The notes: generated from the sequence alone by a model not told the origin. Counted from the stretch's first letter, positions 1-15,000 are shown. The stretch is 64,000 nt of DNA from Apostichopus japonicus (GCF_037975245.1 NC_092569.1:31562668-31626667); one strand, 5' to 3'. Made by a program: numbers and translations.

Positions 1-964
1 TGCTATAATTAACTGATCCAGCATATTCCAGAAATAAATTGGGGCACTGAGATTTGTTCACAAGAAGATGTAACCCATCGCCTCTGAAGCTAACCTCATA
101 GCTTATTAGTATACAATAGAGCAATGAAGGGGGTGTTAATTTAGATGATACAGTAAAATCTCTTCGTCTATTGCGACTTCAGTGTAGTAACGCTAATACT
201 ATAGTACTACTAGTGCTCGGCGCGCTACCTCCTAAGGATCGCCACTTGCCCCATTGGAGGTTTCCTGTTCCCCGATCTGGTCTTCAGAGTAGTTTTTTGT
301 GGATTACTTGACAGAAGAATGACTCTTTTATGTCGAACCGTTAAAGTCCATTTGTTTTATTTCATAACAAAAAGGAGGGATCGTAGTATGCTTCCGTGAA
401 GTGTTCGCTTCATTCGGAGCTGCATACTGGCTAGGCCCAGTGAAATCGGCGCTGGTGTTGTGCACTAACTTGGTCATAATCGCCGTGTTTTTTTTCGTCC
501 TTCAGCCATGGATGAAGGCTAATTGCATGGGTAATGATATTTATGCAGCCCCAACAACACAACGGACCGGCATTTCTCTCGGATAGTTTACAACAGTTGT
601 AAAACAAACTTGAAATTTCTAACGATATAGCGTAATACAGTGGTTGTTCTCTCAGTGTAAATGTGCGTGTACTGTATATGGAACGGTATGATCGTCGCGC
701 ATCCGATACATGCCTGAGCTTTGCACGTGTGTTCCTAACATGACGTCATCATTGTCTTGTTGTGAAATCGCATTCTCAGATATCTATTTTCGGATGCGAA
801 TATTAAAACGTTAATTACTAATTAGTCCTTGAGGTTTTCAAGGTGTTGAGGATAGTTTTGAACATAGATTTTCTCATAGATTCAGAGGAAGTTACTCTCG
901 ATGAGTTGGATTTTTCGTGTCATGGCCTCTTAAAGTGAATCGGTTTGCCTTTTTTTTTCATCAG
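1..964 (+). other. Probable intron or unassigned upstream sequence of the ATAD2-like gene
   Basis: No exon could be supported here. The stretch ends in a pyrimidine-rich tract and the CAG acceptor of the first recognised exon at 965. A 61-codon open frame at 401-586 has no family resemblance and no clear splice signals. Confidence 0.4.
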
Positions 965-2252
965 CTGAGATTCCCCTGAGGAGAGTGACGAGGAGGATGT
1001 TGGCCGATCACAATTCCACCCGGGCCGTGGAAATCCTGGACGAACCAGAACCAGATTTGATCATCGATAAACAAAGATTACAGGTCAGTCGTCAGGTTAT
1101 TTACATCTGCTCAACTTCTTCTAAGAGACTCTTGAGCAGGGGATCGGGGGTTGCCAATGGGTGGCCCGTGGGCCAAGTCGCATCAACATGTATAACCATT
1201 TTCCCCTGTACCCTAGAATCGTTCAAGTTACTTAGAACTGCAATTATCTATCAGGAATACCAACTGATGGGATTATTTTCTGTTTTTTTTCCTCTTGCTA
1301 GTGATCACTCAAACTGAGAGGTTGGTTTGTTTGATAATTTCATGTCCCTCTTCTGTTCACAGAGTAACCCTGTAAACTTGAGATAATTTCAACAACCACC
1401 CTTTTCTTCTCTCTTTAATGTAGAATCTGCTTGACAGAGCTGTGACTATCACATCAAACTGGGCGGTTTACCGGTTAGAAATGCTACACTGTAGGTTAAG
1501 TCAATGTATTTATAGACACCGGATGGAGTACAATAAGATCAAACTGATACAGGTAAGAATAAATGATTCTTGGAGCAAAAATCAAAGTTAAAAGCTTTAA
1601 TGAGACGCAAACAAACACTACCATCAATAACGGTCTCTATCATAAATGTATTAACGAACAACTTCCCCAAAAATTTGATTCCATTTAGCAGATATGATGG
1701 ATTTTGTGATCCTTAAGACACAACACGGAAGACTTGATCTATTGTAAAAATGTCATCATTTGAGATATATTTGCTTTTCTTATATTCATAGATTAGTTGG
1801 AAAGTCGATAAATTACATCAATCAACCCTTATTGGTAAATAGTGATTGTTTTAGGCCAACTATTGAACCAGTCACATGTTGCTTGATTCTTTCAAGTATG
1901 GAATAATTCCGTACAAGTTTTGTTGGACTGTTCCACTACAGTCGACATGAGGGGGGGAGAAAGGCATGGGGGTGGGGTGAACTTATGAGCTGCTCAAGAC
2001 TCATGTTGCCATGAGAGTGTGCAAGTCACTGTAGAGATCAGTGGTGCAGGTATCCAATGCTTTGGCTGTTCTGCACAGTGTGCATATGTGAAAGTTAATG
2101 AACGTATATGATCAAAGTTTCTCTGGTGGGCAATAGTAACACTTTATCATTTGTCTTTTCTTTCTACATTAAATCCATGTTTCCTTTTCCATCACCTTCC
2201 GCAGGAAATGGAGGAAATTTGCGAATCGACATTGACTTCTGCTAATCCATGA
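965..2252 (+). CDS. ATAD2: ATAD2/ATAD2B-like AAA ATPase-bromodomain protein, C-terminal three exons (5' part outside window)
   Basis: Three coding exons join in frame: 965-1083, 1424-1552 and 2205-2252 (stop TGA at 2250). Each has AG/GT borders and the phases agree. They encode the last ~98 residues. The segment LSQCIYRHRMEYNKIKLIQE, followed by MEEI, closely resembles the end of ATAD2 and ATAD2B (SQCIYRHRKDHDKT-type sequence and a short acidic tail). ATAD2 proteins are nuclear AAA+ ATPases with a bromodomain that bind acetylated histones. The AAA and bromodomain exons must lie to the left of the window; I found no convincing further exon in 1-964. The first exon begins inside a codon (two bases), so it is not the start of the gene. 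The identification rests on remembered family sequence. The C-terminal ends of other helical proteins are a less likely match. Confidence 0.78.
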
Positions 2253-3333
2253 ATATTTAACTGATTATTCATGAATATGTAACTGAATACACATGAATAT
2301 GCAACTGAAGAAGAGCTCTGCCGCTAAGAAGGTTCAACCTATGGATGCTTTTAATGACAATTAATATATTATCTCAACTTGAAACCCTTTTTGGAATGAA
2401 GGAAAAGGTCTGGTTCCTCACAAGTGGTTAACAGAAATGCCATTTCTGGTACACCATTGACATATTGAAAGCATAAATTATTCACTAACTGATATTATCT
2501 CATGCAGATAAGATATTGTTTAAAGTAGTGATCGGATAAATGACTCAAAAGGGACATTGAATGTGATGTGCCTTACCAGTCCAGTCCAATGTAAGAAAAT
2601 GAGGCATTGAATGTTGCTGTAATATTGGGCTTTTGTTTGGCTCAATTGTTAAGTTCCCACAGAGTTGGTTGCCGAGGTAATGCAGTTCCTGAAAGTTTTG
2701 TCGTCATCAATTTACCTCAGACCGTTTTATCATTTTGTTAATTTTGGTCTCTAGAAAAATTCAGTTTTGTGTTGTGATTTAATTTTGTTTTATTCTGTCA
2801 AGATTATCCAAGGCCCTCACTTGTTCTGTTTTCTTCTACATAACCTTCACCATTGTTAATATCTGTTTGCCTCCTCAAGTACAACAGTGTCTCTCATCCC
2901 CTCTATGACACAGTGTGATTAACGCAAATTATTTGGACGCTTGTGAAGGACTTCATTTTCAAATTTGGGTATTTTAACAACTACCTCTGTTGACTGATTG
3001 ATTATTTTTGTCTATGGCAGAGAAATATTTGTCTTTGCTTGAGCTTTCCAGTGATAATTTATGAAGTTTTAGGCAAAGGAGGGGGGGGGGGTACCCATGA
3101 TTAGGCCCTCAATGAAAGTGCTTGTAAGCTGTAACCAAAGCAATTATCCCAAGGATGGTACTCAATTTTAGCTGGTCACCTTAAAGTAACATATAAAGCT
3201 AGTTGTTTGATTGTGCTGTGTTTGTTACTGTAACTCTCATTCAGGAAACCATACTTTCATTCTATTGCCAGGTAAAAAAGTGAAATATGCTGCACATTAT
3301 CATCTGTATGATAATTGTAAATACCAAAACCTT

Positions 3334-3500
3334 TAATACTTTCTCTGTGGGGCTTTAATACTTTCTCTGTTGGGTTTTAATACTTTCTCTGTGGGGCTTT
3401 AATACCTTCTCTGTTGGGTTTTAATACTTTCTCTATGTGTGGCTTTTATACTTTCTCTGTGGGGCATTAATACTTTCTCTGTGGGGTTTTCATACTTTCA
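3334..3500. repeat. Minisatellite, unit about 22 bp
   Basis: About eight copies of a unit reading TTAATACTTTCTCTGTGGGG, with small changes (TTGGGT in place of GGGGCT in some copies), stand head to tail. No coding sense is apparent. Confidence 0.85.
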
Positions 3501-5156
3501 TCTAATGATCCGATCGATAGTGTCTTTTTGATGATATTAAGATCTTTCAGTATTTTGATTAGTTTTGATCAATACTTTGTTTCTGAACTTGAAAAGATAA
3601 TGAACTTTTGAAGTCCTTTGGAACAGTGGAAGTCGAGGGTTATTAGAGGTCACCAGTGACAATTACCGAAGACTTCTATTTGGGGAGGGTGGGGGGGGGG
3701 TGGGAATGTCATTCGAATTTTTTCCAAACAATTTTGCAATGATATGTAGTTAAAACAAGGGATATACAAGTCTTTATTAATGACAATACACATCCCATAG
3801 TCCAGATCTAATTGTTGTGTAAGATTGATCAAGTTAATAAGTGATGTTACTATCACAGTATTTATTCCCATTAAATGTCGGCTGGTTTGGTAAATCTAAT
3901 TACACGTATACAGGATACCTTTGAGTACCCTGTAATGAGCTTGCAGTCGTCTGGCGGTTATTGTGAAACAAAACCGGCAGATGCCGTCTTTAGGGATGAG
4001 CAGTAATCTCAAATTCCCGTTTCTACATTTTTCACTTCCCATGTGGCACCAGCTACTTGGATGACACAATTGTGTATTATTGTCTTTGCGGTAACTAACA
4101 TGGAATTGTACACTAGAATTAATGATGATACTACTACTACAACTTGTTAGGCAGTATGTTGATAACTACCTTGGTGATTACAGCCAGCCAAACTGGCTGC
4201 TGTGAAATGATTCCCTAAGGTTAAAACATATTCTTAGCTGGTTGAAACAAATTGTCATTATCCGATACATCGTTTCCCTCTTAAAAAGTGTTGAAGTCAT
4301 TTCTGTAAATATGAAAATATCTTGACTTTGTGCAGGAGTTTGCAATATGAATTGTTCATTGTGTAATATACTTTGGTACTTCTCTCCCTTTGAAATATTT
4401 GGTCCATGTCTTTTTCTTGGTGTTTTCTACAGTGAAGTAACTAGGCCGGTGCTGCTGGTGCAGTGGCACCGGGGCCCGGACACTTGGGGCCCAGTGAAAA
4501 GTACTAAAAAAAATATACCCACCCATTGAAGCAGACAAGGCCGGTGAAATGGCTAGTATTGATGTTAAAAAGTTTAGATCGTGAACCAAGCAGGCCCCAT
4601 GTAGGCCTATCTCGATGAGGGTCCTCCATTGTTCAATGCGCTGTGGGGCCGATAAAAATATAGTGTTCAGTAATATACGTCAACTTACGCCATGCACTGT
4701 TTAAGGTTCCTTAATTCATTGATAGTAGGATCAAACCTACAAAAGTGACTTTCCAATCCAGGCCCTTGCTATTAATATAAAGCAATTCCGATGTCTTGTC
4801 AAAATGGGCCCACAGAATAATCACTAATTATGATTATGTAAACTTAGTGTATCGAGTGGCGTAAGGGAAGGTGGTGTGTCTCAATCAAGGCGAACTAAAT
4901 ATAGTTAAATCGTGGCAATCACTTTGAAGGATATAAACATACAGGTATGGAAAACTAAAATAAATTTTGTTCGTATGTGCTGTTGGATGTTAGCATTTTT
5001 CCTGGAACCTTACCTTTTTTCACATAACTACTTCTTTTGAAACAAACTAATAATGTCCGTTAGATAGACCACAAAACTCTAACATGTACCAAAAAATTAA
5101 ATATTCAATAACACCTAAGGCTATGCTGCATGCACATTGTGCATATAGGTCTGTAC

Positions 5157-5650
5157 CAGGGCTGGACTACCTATTAGGCCCTGTTGAAACTTTACAAGCC
5201 TTGAAGGTGTGATATTCGGCGACCTATGAGGTATTTTTAGCCAAATATTATCTGTACACGACGCGCTAATCATGGCGGCACTTCGCTTAGATAGTGTCTA
5301 GAAATTTTTACTTTCAAGGGTTTGCAAACCTAAGGCGTACGTAACACTTTATCTGGCCCTGTTTATAAGGCCTGGGAAGTGTCATTTCCGTTGATCCAGG
5401 GGATATTTTAGCCAAAATTTATTTGTGTACGTTACGCGCCAACCTGTGGTGGTGCCTCGCTTCGATTCTGTCAGGTAGTGCGACAAAACAAGTAACCCAG
5501 CCAGGTTCTGTGCACTCACATACACAGGTTAGATCTGCATGCATGTATGTAGTGGTACGTTAGTGCATGCATGCACCCTAGTAAATCAAACGATGGTGTA
5601 TCCATCCTGCTGCTCACCCCAGGGCCCGTACCCTCCTAGTCCATCACTGG
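5157..5650. mobile_element. Degenerate hAT-like non-autonomous element with two copies of a dispersed core block
   Basis: The block starts CAGGGCTGGACTA and ends TAGTCCATCACTGG, an imperfect inverted pair of the CAG-to-CTG type seen at hAT ends. Inside are two related sub-blocks (about 5205-5300 and 5376-5475). Each carries a core that recurs elsewhere in this window: a TCATTTCCG-like start, then TTTTAGCCAAA, then ACGCGCCAACC or ACGCGCTAATC, then a CTTCG or CTTAG end. No convincing 8-bp target duplication flanks it, so the ends are tentative. Confidence 0.45.
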
Positions 5651-8600
5651 TTTTCTACTTTAACTAAATAATTCACTACATGACCACCACCAATACAACC
5701 CAGCCATCAATATTGATGATGTCAGTAGACATTACATCCACAAAAGCCTAGGACATCAGTTTGGACACACATCACATCTATAGTATATCTACAAAAACTC
5801 ATTCGGAGGAGGCACAAGATACATATTTTTGTCAAAAATTTATTCAAGATTCCTTCAAATTGTCAACAGTGAGTAAAAAGAAAATCTCCTGTGACCGTGA
5901 CAGCATGTTGTAAACTTGCATGTGTTAGCACATGTAAACATAGTACAAATATATCTTAATGTTCCAATCTCAATGAACACTTTGACTGAATAAGAAAAAT
6001 ATATTTGCATGAATTAGACATTTATTATCACCTATCAATGAATCTGACATGCTTAAAACCACTTGACAGCTGCCCCAACATAACTTGTAACCCAGCACAG
6101 AAAAATGTTCTCTAATGTTGTTAAGCAATTGTTTTTGTCTTAATTTTCATTATATCTGGAAGGGGTTTTTTGATGATGACATCTCAGCATGCATGCAAAC
6201 ATTTGGCCAAGCTCATTTAGTTCCTAATACTTTTCATGCACTGTATGTATCATCATACATCATGTTGGTCTATTCCTTTAAAATGCTACCTCACATTATA
6301 TTTGCATTGCTTTGTCCAAAATCTCTCCCAATATCAAATATCATCTGCAGTACAAAACAGGGCAGTTCAACTATCTCACTGACTGTTCACATGATTAATA
6401 TCTATGAATATTCATAAATCTTTCAAACTGAAAGAAAATTGTTTAATTCCTGTGACATTTCAAGAGCTCTACAAACATTAATTTCCATTTCCACTTCAGA
6501 ACAGATCTGTAGGAAACGTTTCACATAAATTTACATCGAACAAATTCTCTGATCATTTTGAAGCGAATGTCACGACAAGAACAAAGCAATATAGAGCAAT
6601 CCATCGACCATCTTCTTTCAAGGTATCCATTCCTCTGGATGTTGTCATGGCAACCTCCGACAGGGGAATCCAATCCTGTGAATGTCGTCTTCCTCACAGC
6701 CTGCATGCAGAATCTTGTACAATCAGCTTCACCTCTGTCTACGCCCTAAAACGTACAGAGGAAAAGACAAATTATTTCACTTATAATGATAAAACAAAAG
6801 ATCAAGTTTGCTGACAGGTATACATATGCAAGGATGACAAATAATAGTGACACTAAATATTTAGCTGCCTCGCAATCACAGGGGTGGTCAGCCCCCACTT
6901 TGGTGCATTCTGTGTTAACAAGCCTCAATTGCTCGGGAGTAGTTTGGAGACTATGTACACCAAGGGAATGTACTTTTGTGGAAGATTGATTTGGGCAATT
7001 CAAAGCATGTTGATCTTTAGAGGGACTACTTGTCCTGTAAGAAGTTCTCTTTTTGAAGACACTTTCCTGGCATACACGTTCTTACCACAGATTAATGCGG
7101 TAGTCCAGTGGGACATTTATCGGCTAATCAAAGCATAAACTGTACTAACTTTAATAAGCAATGCTGGGGAAAGATGTATGCTGTTACTATATTGCACTTT
7201 GGAGATAACTGACAAAGTCAGTTTGTACCATTACTGAACTTGAAGCAAACAGGTGTGATGTCACAGCTCCAAACATGCAATGTAATGAATTACTTTATTT
7301 AGTTTATTTTACTTTATTGTTTAGACCACAAAAAAATTCAAACTTTGCTTTTGTGATGTGAAATTATGAATACCCCCAATGAATGCAGTAGTAGTCAAGT
7401 TATAAACTTACTCATGCAACGGCTGTTATAAGGTGTGCACTTAATCATTGACAAAACCAATTTTCTGGTGTTTAGAGACTACAGGAAAGCAAAGGCTTAC
7501 CACTACAATGGGGTTGTAGAACCATGAAGAAGTGGGAAAAGTTAAAACGTTTAGATCTTGAGGTTTAAATGATTTCCAATTTTTCTCTTACAAATGCAAA
7601 TTCTCTGTTGTCCCACTTCTATTTGATACCACTCAGACAAGCAGCAGGAATGGAATTTGAAGAGAAAGTTTGCTGTACTGTACTTGTCCCCTCATTGATC
7701 TCATCCTTGTACCGTGGCTTCGGACCGGCACACCAAACAAACATGAATATGGATCATCTCCAACTTGTTACAACCCAAATATTCTTTCAGGGATGAGTCT
7801 GGGGGAAAAAATCACTGAACTTTGCAAAAATTTCGGTATAGGCCCCAGTTCGCATATGCTACAGTGTGTTAGGATAATAGTTTATTGTCCCCGAGGTAGA
7901 AAAGAAATCACTGATATTCCGCGAATTCGCGGAAAAAGGCTCATGCCTGTTTTTTGTTCTTAGCCATTTTTTCTAATTTCCTAGTCACTATTTTGTTGTT
8001 CATTGACTTAAACAATTATCTGTCAGAAAATCTTACCTCTGAGAGATATTTTGCATCCTCTTGTATGTATCATTACTGCAAGAAATTCTAACCAGTTCTT
8101 CGTGTATGGCTGGAAGATTACTCAGCTGAGGGAAGAGATACACATCAATATATTTTAATTCTTAATTTTAACAACAGACGGGATGGAATAACAAACTTCC
8201 TGTGATGTTACAGTTTATTTGGTACATTGGTTTATCTTGAAACAGACGATTTGAGTTCAAACATTTTACGTATTTTGTCGAAATAAAAAGGAATATTTAA
8301 TTTTTTATTCTAGTTTCGAATATGCAGCAATGTGTAGTATTTATTAAATTTCTTTTTTCTTTTATGAATGTCATTCTCGTTGTTGGTTAATTAATAGAAG
8401 AACCAGGATAAAAAAAATTCATGAATGGCAATATTCAAAATTTAGCAAACGATTTGTTTTAACAATTCGTTATTATTTGTTTTAAACAACTACGAGGAAA
8501 ATGTCACAAGTATGTTTAACATGTATTTCTAAATTCACATACTACAAAAGCAATTCAAGTTTTGATTTATATTAACTACTTTTAAAAACTATGAAACTAA

Positions 8601-11600
8601 AAATGATATTTGTTAATACTTTTATAGGCATGCTGTAATATAACACAATTAGTTAGCAACCCTTTAATGTTGATTAAACATGTTGATTAAAGTAAACATT
8701 TGTTATACATTGTTTTATGGGACAACTACCATGACACTGAACTTACTTCTTGTCAAACTTACAGATTTGGTACATTCCGGTATTTTAGCTGGTTTCCATA
8801 GGTTAAGGATCTCTCCCATTCTGGCTTTTAACTCCTCTTTCTCGATTTTGTGACAGGAAGGTTAAGGGACCTCTGCTGTTAGCTTCAATTCATCCGCCCA
8901 ATTTCCATTTAGTAATATTTTACAAATCTCATTTTCCAATATCATCAATATTCATGTGTTCACGAAATTGATTATTTTTAGCTTGCCTTTGACCTCACAA
9001 CTGCCACAGTGCGGGAATGAGCTTGTTCAAAGACTCAAAAAGTTTTTTAACCTGTTACCAACAGACAGATGGTAACAGAGGGTACAAAGTTGTACATTCA
9101 AGGGTGATTTATCCATAATTATATCATTAGTATCTTCAAAGCAATCTGAGCATGCCTCTGAGTTGTGTTTACCAAATATTTACGAAAGCAAGAATCACAA
9201 TATATATCGTTTGTGCCGAGGTTTCTTCCTGTCTCGACAGATTCTAATGAGTTAATTCTATCAAAACATCTTTATGAGGTATCTATACACTCAGAGGGTT
9301 CATTTCATGGGATTTTGTTACTCAAAGTGACAATGTGGCTTGACAGCTTCTACTGAGGTTCTATCATGAGAATCATCTTTATGAGAAATCAACTCTCAAG
9401 TGGGAGTCCGGCTTGAAACCCATGTTGTTTACTCTGCTACAAAATTTATTTACACAACCACTAAACAAAATCCTTTGATTGTGAGTTCTCATAAAATCTA
9501 AAATGGCATTGGTTATACAGGGAGACATGTTAAAGGTGAAAACAACATTTATATGAGTGCTGAAAGGTTGAACATTAATGTATCTTGCTATAATGCTATT
9601 CTTTGATAATTAATCAAAGGTTATAGAGTCTCTGAGGTACACTATAGATTAAAACAGTCCCCATGGATAGCATGCTACTGCTATCATGTTATACATATGT
9701 TTACATATACTGTAGTATGCACCAAACAGGCAATTATACTAGTGATAGTTTGTAAAATTAAAGAGATGTAAACTTGCATTTCTGGCTAAAATCTAGTGAA
9801 CTTGATGTAAAATCTTCCATTTGTTAATTTGCTATAAACCAAAGGGAATTTGGTCAAAATTTTCTGTATTAAAACATTTAACTCTCATTACTTATTCCTT
9901 CATACAAAAAGATTTAGAAATGGAGTAATAAAATGTTGTTTCTTAAATGTTTACTGCTGTTGCATCCCTGATGAGCTAGTGAGGTAATACTACACAGAAA
10001 CAATATTTGATTGCCCTGAAATCACTTGTAAGTGCCTACAGATATTGCAAATCTTATCTTACGTTAACCTTCGATAAAAATAAATTAAAAAGCTAAAACA
10101 GCCAGGTTTTTTTTAATGTCAAATAGCTCACTGGAGTATACAAATCCCAAGTTGGTGTTTCACTTCATGGCTCCTTCTGTAACATTTTTGTTATTGTTAA
10201 CATTTTTCAGCATTTTAATTCGTCTAGTAACTTTGCCCTTCACTAATAAACTCTGAAGTATATTACAACAGAGTGGTTCAGTGTTTTAAAAAGGAAAGCA
10301 AAATTGATTACTTTAAACAAATCACACAACTGATATACACGTGCATACTTCTTTCTACTTACCTACCATTTGAGATCCAGTTAAAAGGGAATAGGGAGTT
10401 TTTTTTTAACTTCATCTGGAGTTAAAAGGGTATCTTTATTCGGATAATTATGTCTTATGGCTGAGGAAAAGAAGTACTTTTGTCAAAGAGAAACAAAATA
10501 CAGTATTATTATATTTTTTTGTTTTTTCTTCATTTTATTCTAAAAACCACAGATTTATTTTAACTGGTTAACATCTACATATGATTAGGGTGTAATTCAA
10601 TGGCCTAAAATTAAACATGGAAAGTGTTTTTTTTTTTTTCCTTTTTTTTCAAGTGAAAAGTTGTTATGTTAGTTATATGAAAATATTAATGAAAACATAA
10701 CTACATTTACTCCAGTTGCTATTGAAGGACATATTTTGATATGGCTTGTTCAAACAGACATTAGCAGTACAAAAAAAATTGTGTTCTTATTATGTTTAGA
10801 TGATTTTCGTTATTTTAGTTAAAACGACATATTTTTACTAAATTTGATCAAAGTTATTGTTAACCCTCTCAGAATTTTTTAATAGAAATGACATTTTGAA
10901 TATCGATCAAAAGGATTTTTCTGCCATGTTAGGTTTTTCTTTTTCTGTTATTAAAATGCAACTGGAGTAACTGATTGTCACAATTTATGCTTACAATAAG
11001 AACAAAAAATTAACATTATCAAATAACAAAAAAATACTAATTATCATACTATCACTATTTCACTACAACTGGACATTTTATATGTGCTGCTGTGGTTAAC
11101 TAACTTCCATCTATCAAACCTCTGATTACCAACAGTCTGTTGAATTATACAGGTTGATAGCTGCTATGACCAAACAGAAGTTTGGGGATAACATTTAAAT
11201 TTATGGTAATCAAACACAAAGTATGTCATCTGTATGATTGCATATTCATTAGCTTTCAAACATGAAATGGAAATTTGGACCTTGGACCCTTTTATGTAGT
11301 GGATAGGGGCAGTTTCTTTTCTTTTTTATATTGGTTGATATCTTGTTAAAATGTGTTAACCTGGGTAAACAGTTTTCCATCAAACAGTTTCCAAAGTGGA
11401 AGAGAAAACTGATTGGCCTATACGTAATGAAAAACCGACCAATGGTATGATCACAGAATGATCTTACATGGCGGTTCTGATCATTGCTGATTAAGCCCAC
11501 GTTTGAAAACCCCCGGCAATATTCACCAAACCAGTGATTTATTATCACTACCATTCAATAGCAATGATTGAACTACTATACAAACCAATTAAAACATGAC

Positions 11601-12055
11601 AACGTTACTATTAAAAACTGTATATAGATCGTTTGATAAAAACCACAATGTGTTTTCTCAAAAGATGCACAAGATTTTACACTACAGCAATGGTGTATTA
11701 CCACAAAATGTTGATCCTTGATTTTAAACTAACTGGCAGCAAAACATTTTTTTCCTTTTTCTTTTTTTAATTTCTTACAGACTGTACAATACTTCTAAAT
11801 AGGGGAAAGAAGTTACTTAAACCGAAAACAAAAAAAATAATCATAATTAGGTTTTTGTACAAGGAATTACAGATATTAAAACATTAAGAATGTCTCCTTT
11901 TTTTCGGAAGGGGGTAGGGGGTGGATTCTCGTTTGGTTTTCCTTTAGGTTTTGATCCTACTACTCCTGTGAGTTTAGGTTCTTTAGTTTGATACAGGTAT
12001 TCACGGTTGTTCTTTGGTGTCCACCCAGCCCAATGAAGTGGCACAATAGAGGTAA

Positions 12056-15000
12056 TTAATACCGTGTGTATGGGTGTGGCCTGCTGGCAGGTTTCTGGGT
12101 GTACTGCGTAGGAGTTTTCATGGACTGGCGGCCACTGCCGGCAGCACCCGATGACCAACCAGACCCACCAGACGCTGCGGAAGAAAAAGAAAGACGAGAA
12201 TATTTCTTAACGGCCGTCTTGATCTTTTCCAACCTCTACGAGCAACAGATGCAACCCTTTGGGGAAAATTGTGAAAATCAACCAAGGAGCTAACTGTAGT
12301 ACAGAAATCTGAAGAAAGGATGGATATTCCCACTACACAATATTCAACTTGCAACACCTTTAGCTCACACCTTTAGCACTGTTCAAAGTTTCATTTCAAA
12401 TGGTTATGACAAATTACCTAGGGTATTTGACTCATCATTTTTGTATGGGTATGATTGTGATTAGTATTAGCAAACAAACACAAACGGTTGGTTTTTAAGC
12501 AAATTTCTTGTGTTTCCTCAACTTTTCTGTAGAGTATAATACTCTACGTACTCGACTCTACGAACCTGGTAGCTTGGCAAATTTTTGCAGAATAATATGA
12601 AATCACCTAGACAACAAGTAAATAGGAAATTCAAGCAGTGTTTTTAACCAAAAATGGCAAGAAGAGCTAAGATCTGAAGTAGTGAAGCAAGCAACCAAGA
12701 ACCCTGCCTCCGATGGCAGAATAATAAATCTTTACAAAGTTAAGCACTAATGGCTCTGTGTTACTCACAGTATCCTCCATAGCTTCCAGATGAGCTGCCA
12801 GACTGAGCGCCATAACCGCCACTCTGTGTGCTGCCACCGTAGCCGCCATAATCATAGCTTTGGTAACCATCACCGGCACCGCCATCACTGTAACCGTAGC
12901 TACCCTCATCAGCTGCCCTACAAATTTAAAAACAAAAGGTTAACATGTCACATCTACAAAGTGTTTTTCAGAAAACTAGTACATAACCGAATAATTTTAC
13001 CTGTATGTGATTATGTGTGTGTGTGTGTACGAATGTGTGTTTGTATGTGTTCATTTCAGTGTAAGCAGGGAATAAGACATTGTCTTAACAATTTGGAATG
13101 CAATGTATTGCTTCAGAGACTTGGGTACTGTAAGGTCTAATAAGAAAACGTCTTTATATAAATTTAAGACCTGACTCACCCTTCAGTATAGGAATCTTCA
13201 TAGGTTCCTTCATCCCCATAGGTCTCTCCATATCCATCATCATACTGAAAAGAGAAAGAAAGTATGAAACAAGCAGGACTCCTCAAATACCCTAGACAAC
13301 TCACCATGGGCGAGCAGAATCGAGAAAGAAACTATTACCACATGCAGGCATCATTAATTACCCTCTACAACTCACCATTTGGCGAGTAGAATTGAGAAAG
13401 AACCCATGACCACCAACAGGCCTTGTTAAATACCCTCTACAGCTCACCATTTGGCGAGTAGAATTGAGAAAGAAACTATTACCACCAACAGGCTTGTTAA
13501 ATACCCTTTACAACTCACCATTTGGCAAGTAGAATTGTAGCTTGCAAATAGAAATTGCACTTGGCTCAACATTTGGCGAATGAACCCCAATAATATTAAG
13601 ACTATCATTTCACAGTATGATCAAAGCAGTACCCCGGTTAACTAAAAGCAAATTTAAGTTGTAAAAGTAATTTGTGTCACTGGACAACCTCAATGGGAAT
13701 TAACTGTGTAAAAAATTTGCTATCTGTATGTGCAATGTTTACTGGAGGTTGTTCATCAATTTCACAGAGCACTAACTCAGCCAAAGTTGCTGTTCACACA
13801 ACAAGAGAAAAGCCTTAAATAAACTTTTCCTAATAGGAAAGACGCTATGATTCACACCAAAACACACATACAAAGACTACCCAACATACAATCCCAATCT
13901 TTGCCATTGCCTTTAAATTTATTTCTTTTTCTTCTTGTGGAGGAGGGGGGATGGGGGGGGGGTTGCAGAATCAAACTACTCACATATTCTTCTTCCACTG
14001 GGTAGGATAATGGTCTAGGAGCCACTCGGCCTCTTCCTGCTGGGGCACCGCGCCCACGAGGACCGCCTCTCCCAGTCCCCCTGGAACCAGGAACTGGTCG
14101 TCCTCTCGTGGAACCGAATGGTCTGGCCATGCCTAACAAATTAAAGATTGTATGAGCTTGTCAAAAAGTTTTCTCTACATCCACAAGTATTTTCACTTGC
14201 CAATAATGGAACCAACTTGAGTGTATGTCTCTTGCTATGCAATACTTATGTACATCCATGCAATGATGTACAAAGTCAAAACTTGAGTGAGGTTTTCCAT
14301 TTCCATAATACTTAACATTCATGAAGAAATGTATGTGACAGCGTACTTATGAGGATGGGATCAAAACTATACGCGCACATTAACCTTTATGTTGAGAATG
14401 GGATCAAAACCATACAACTGCGTGCACATTAACCTTTATGGGTGAAATAACAAAGATGCTGTTTTACCTTAATTAATTCATGATGATTTGGTAAATTTGC
14501 TGACTAACGGTTAACAAGCTGACATAGAGGAAACAAACTCTATTCATCGATAGATCAATTACGCATTAGTTACACCGACCACATGCAAACATTCCTGGCA
14601 CAACTCTAAGTGGGTCCCAAGGTTTTTTCAAGAGGTCAGAAAATTAATCAACAGTTAGTCCAAGCAAGTCCATTTGGATGGATTCAATTATTTTCTTGTT
14701 GACTAGTCCATGGTCCAAGCAAGGTTACATACAATCTGAGCAACCGCTCATTTCTCCTCGAAGATCCTTGGCCTCAAAGTTCGCAGACCGCTGTCTTACA
14801 CAACATGAAGACGTCAAATATTGACACTCCTGCTAACACAGTATATTGGTAAGCCTGATTGGCCTTCCATACATCCACACCACATATGGTACTTGAGCTC
14901 GGATAACCAAATGTGTACGTTTTGTTCTTGTCGATGTTTATTACAAGGGATGGGGTGGGTGCCTACTATAGTAGTACTTTATATTTCTTTTCTAATAATT

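Larger units (their letters stand above)
2253..12055. other. Intergenic stretch between the ATAD2-like and KHDRBS genes, which converge here
   Basis: The two flanking genes point toward each other, so this stretch must contain both 3' UTRs; their ends cannot be fixed by eye. It is AT-rich and I recognise no coding exon. It holds a 22-bp tandem repeat (3334-3500), a poly-G tract (3080-3090), and a repeat-derived block (about 5157-5650) listed separately. Several overlapping open frames of 60-100 codons at 6.1-7.2 kb and 7.6-8.0 kb have no recognisable sequence and look like chance. Confidence 0.5.

Noticed and set aside
401-586. 61-codon open frame with a hydrophobic stretch
   Set aside because: No family resemblance and no neighbouring exon; a poly-T tract explains the Phe run.
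6786-7138. Cluster of overlapping open frames on both strands
   Set aside because: No recognisable domain, no consistent splice sites, and frames on both strands overlap. Likely chance.
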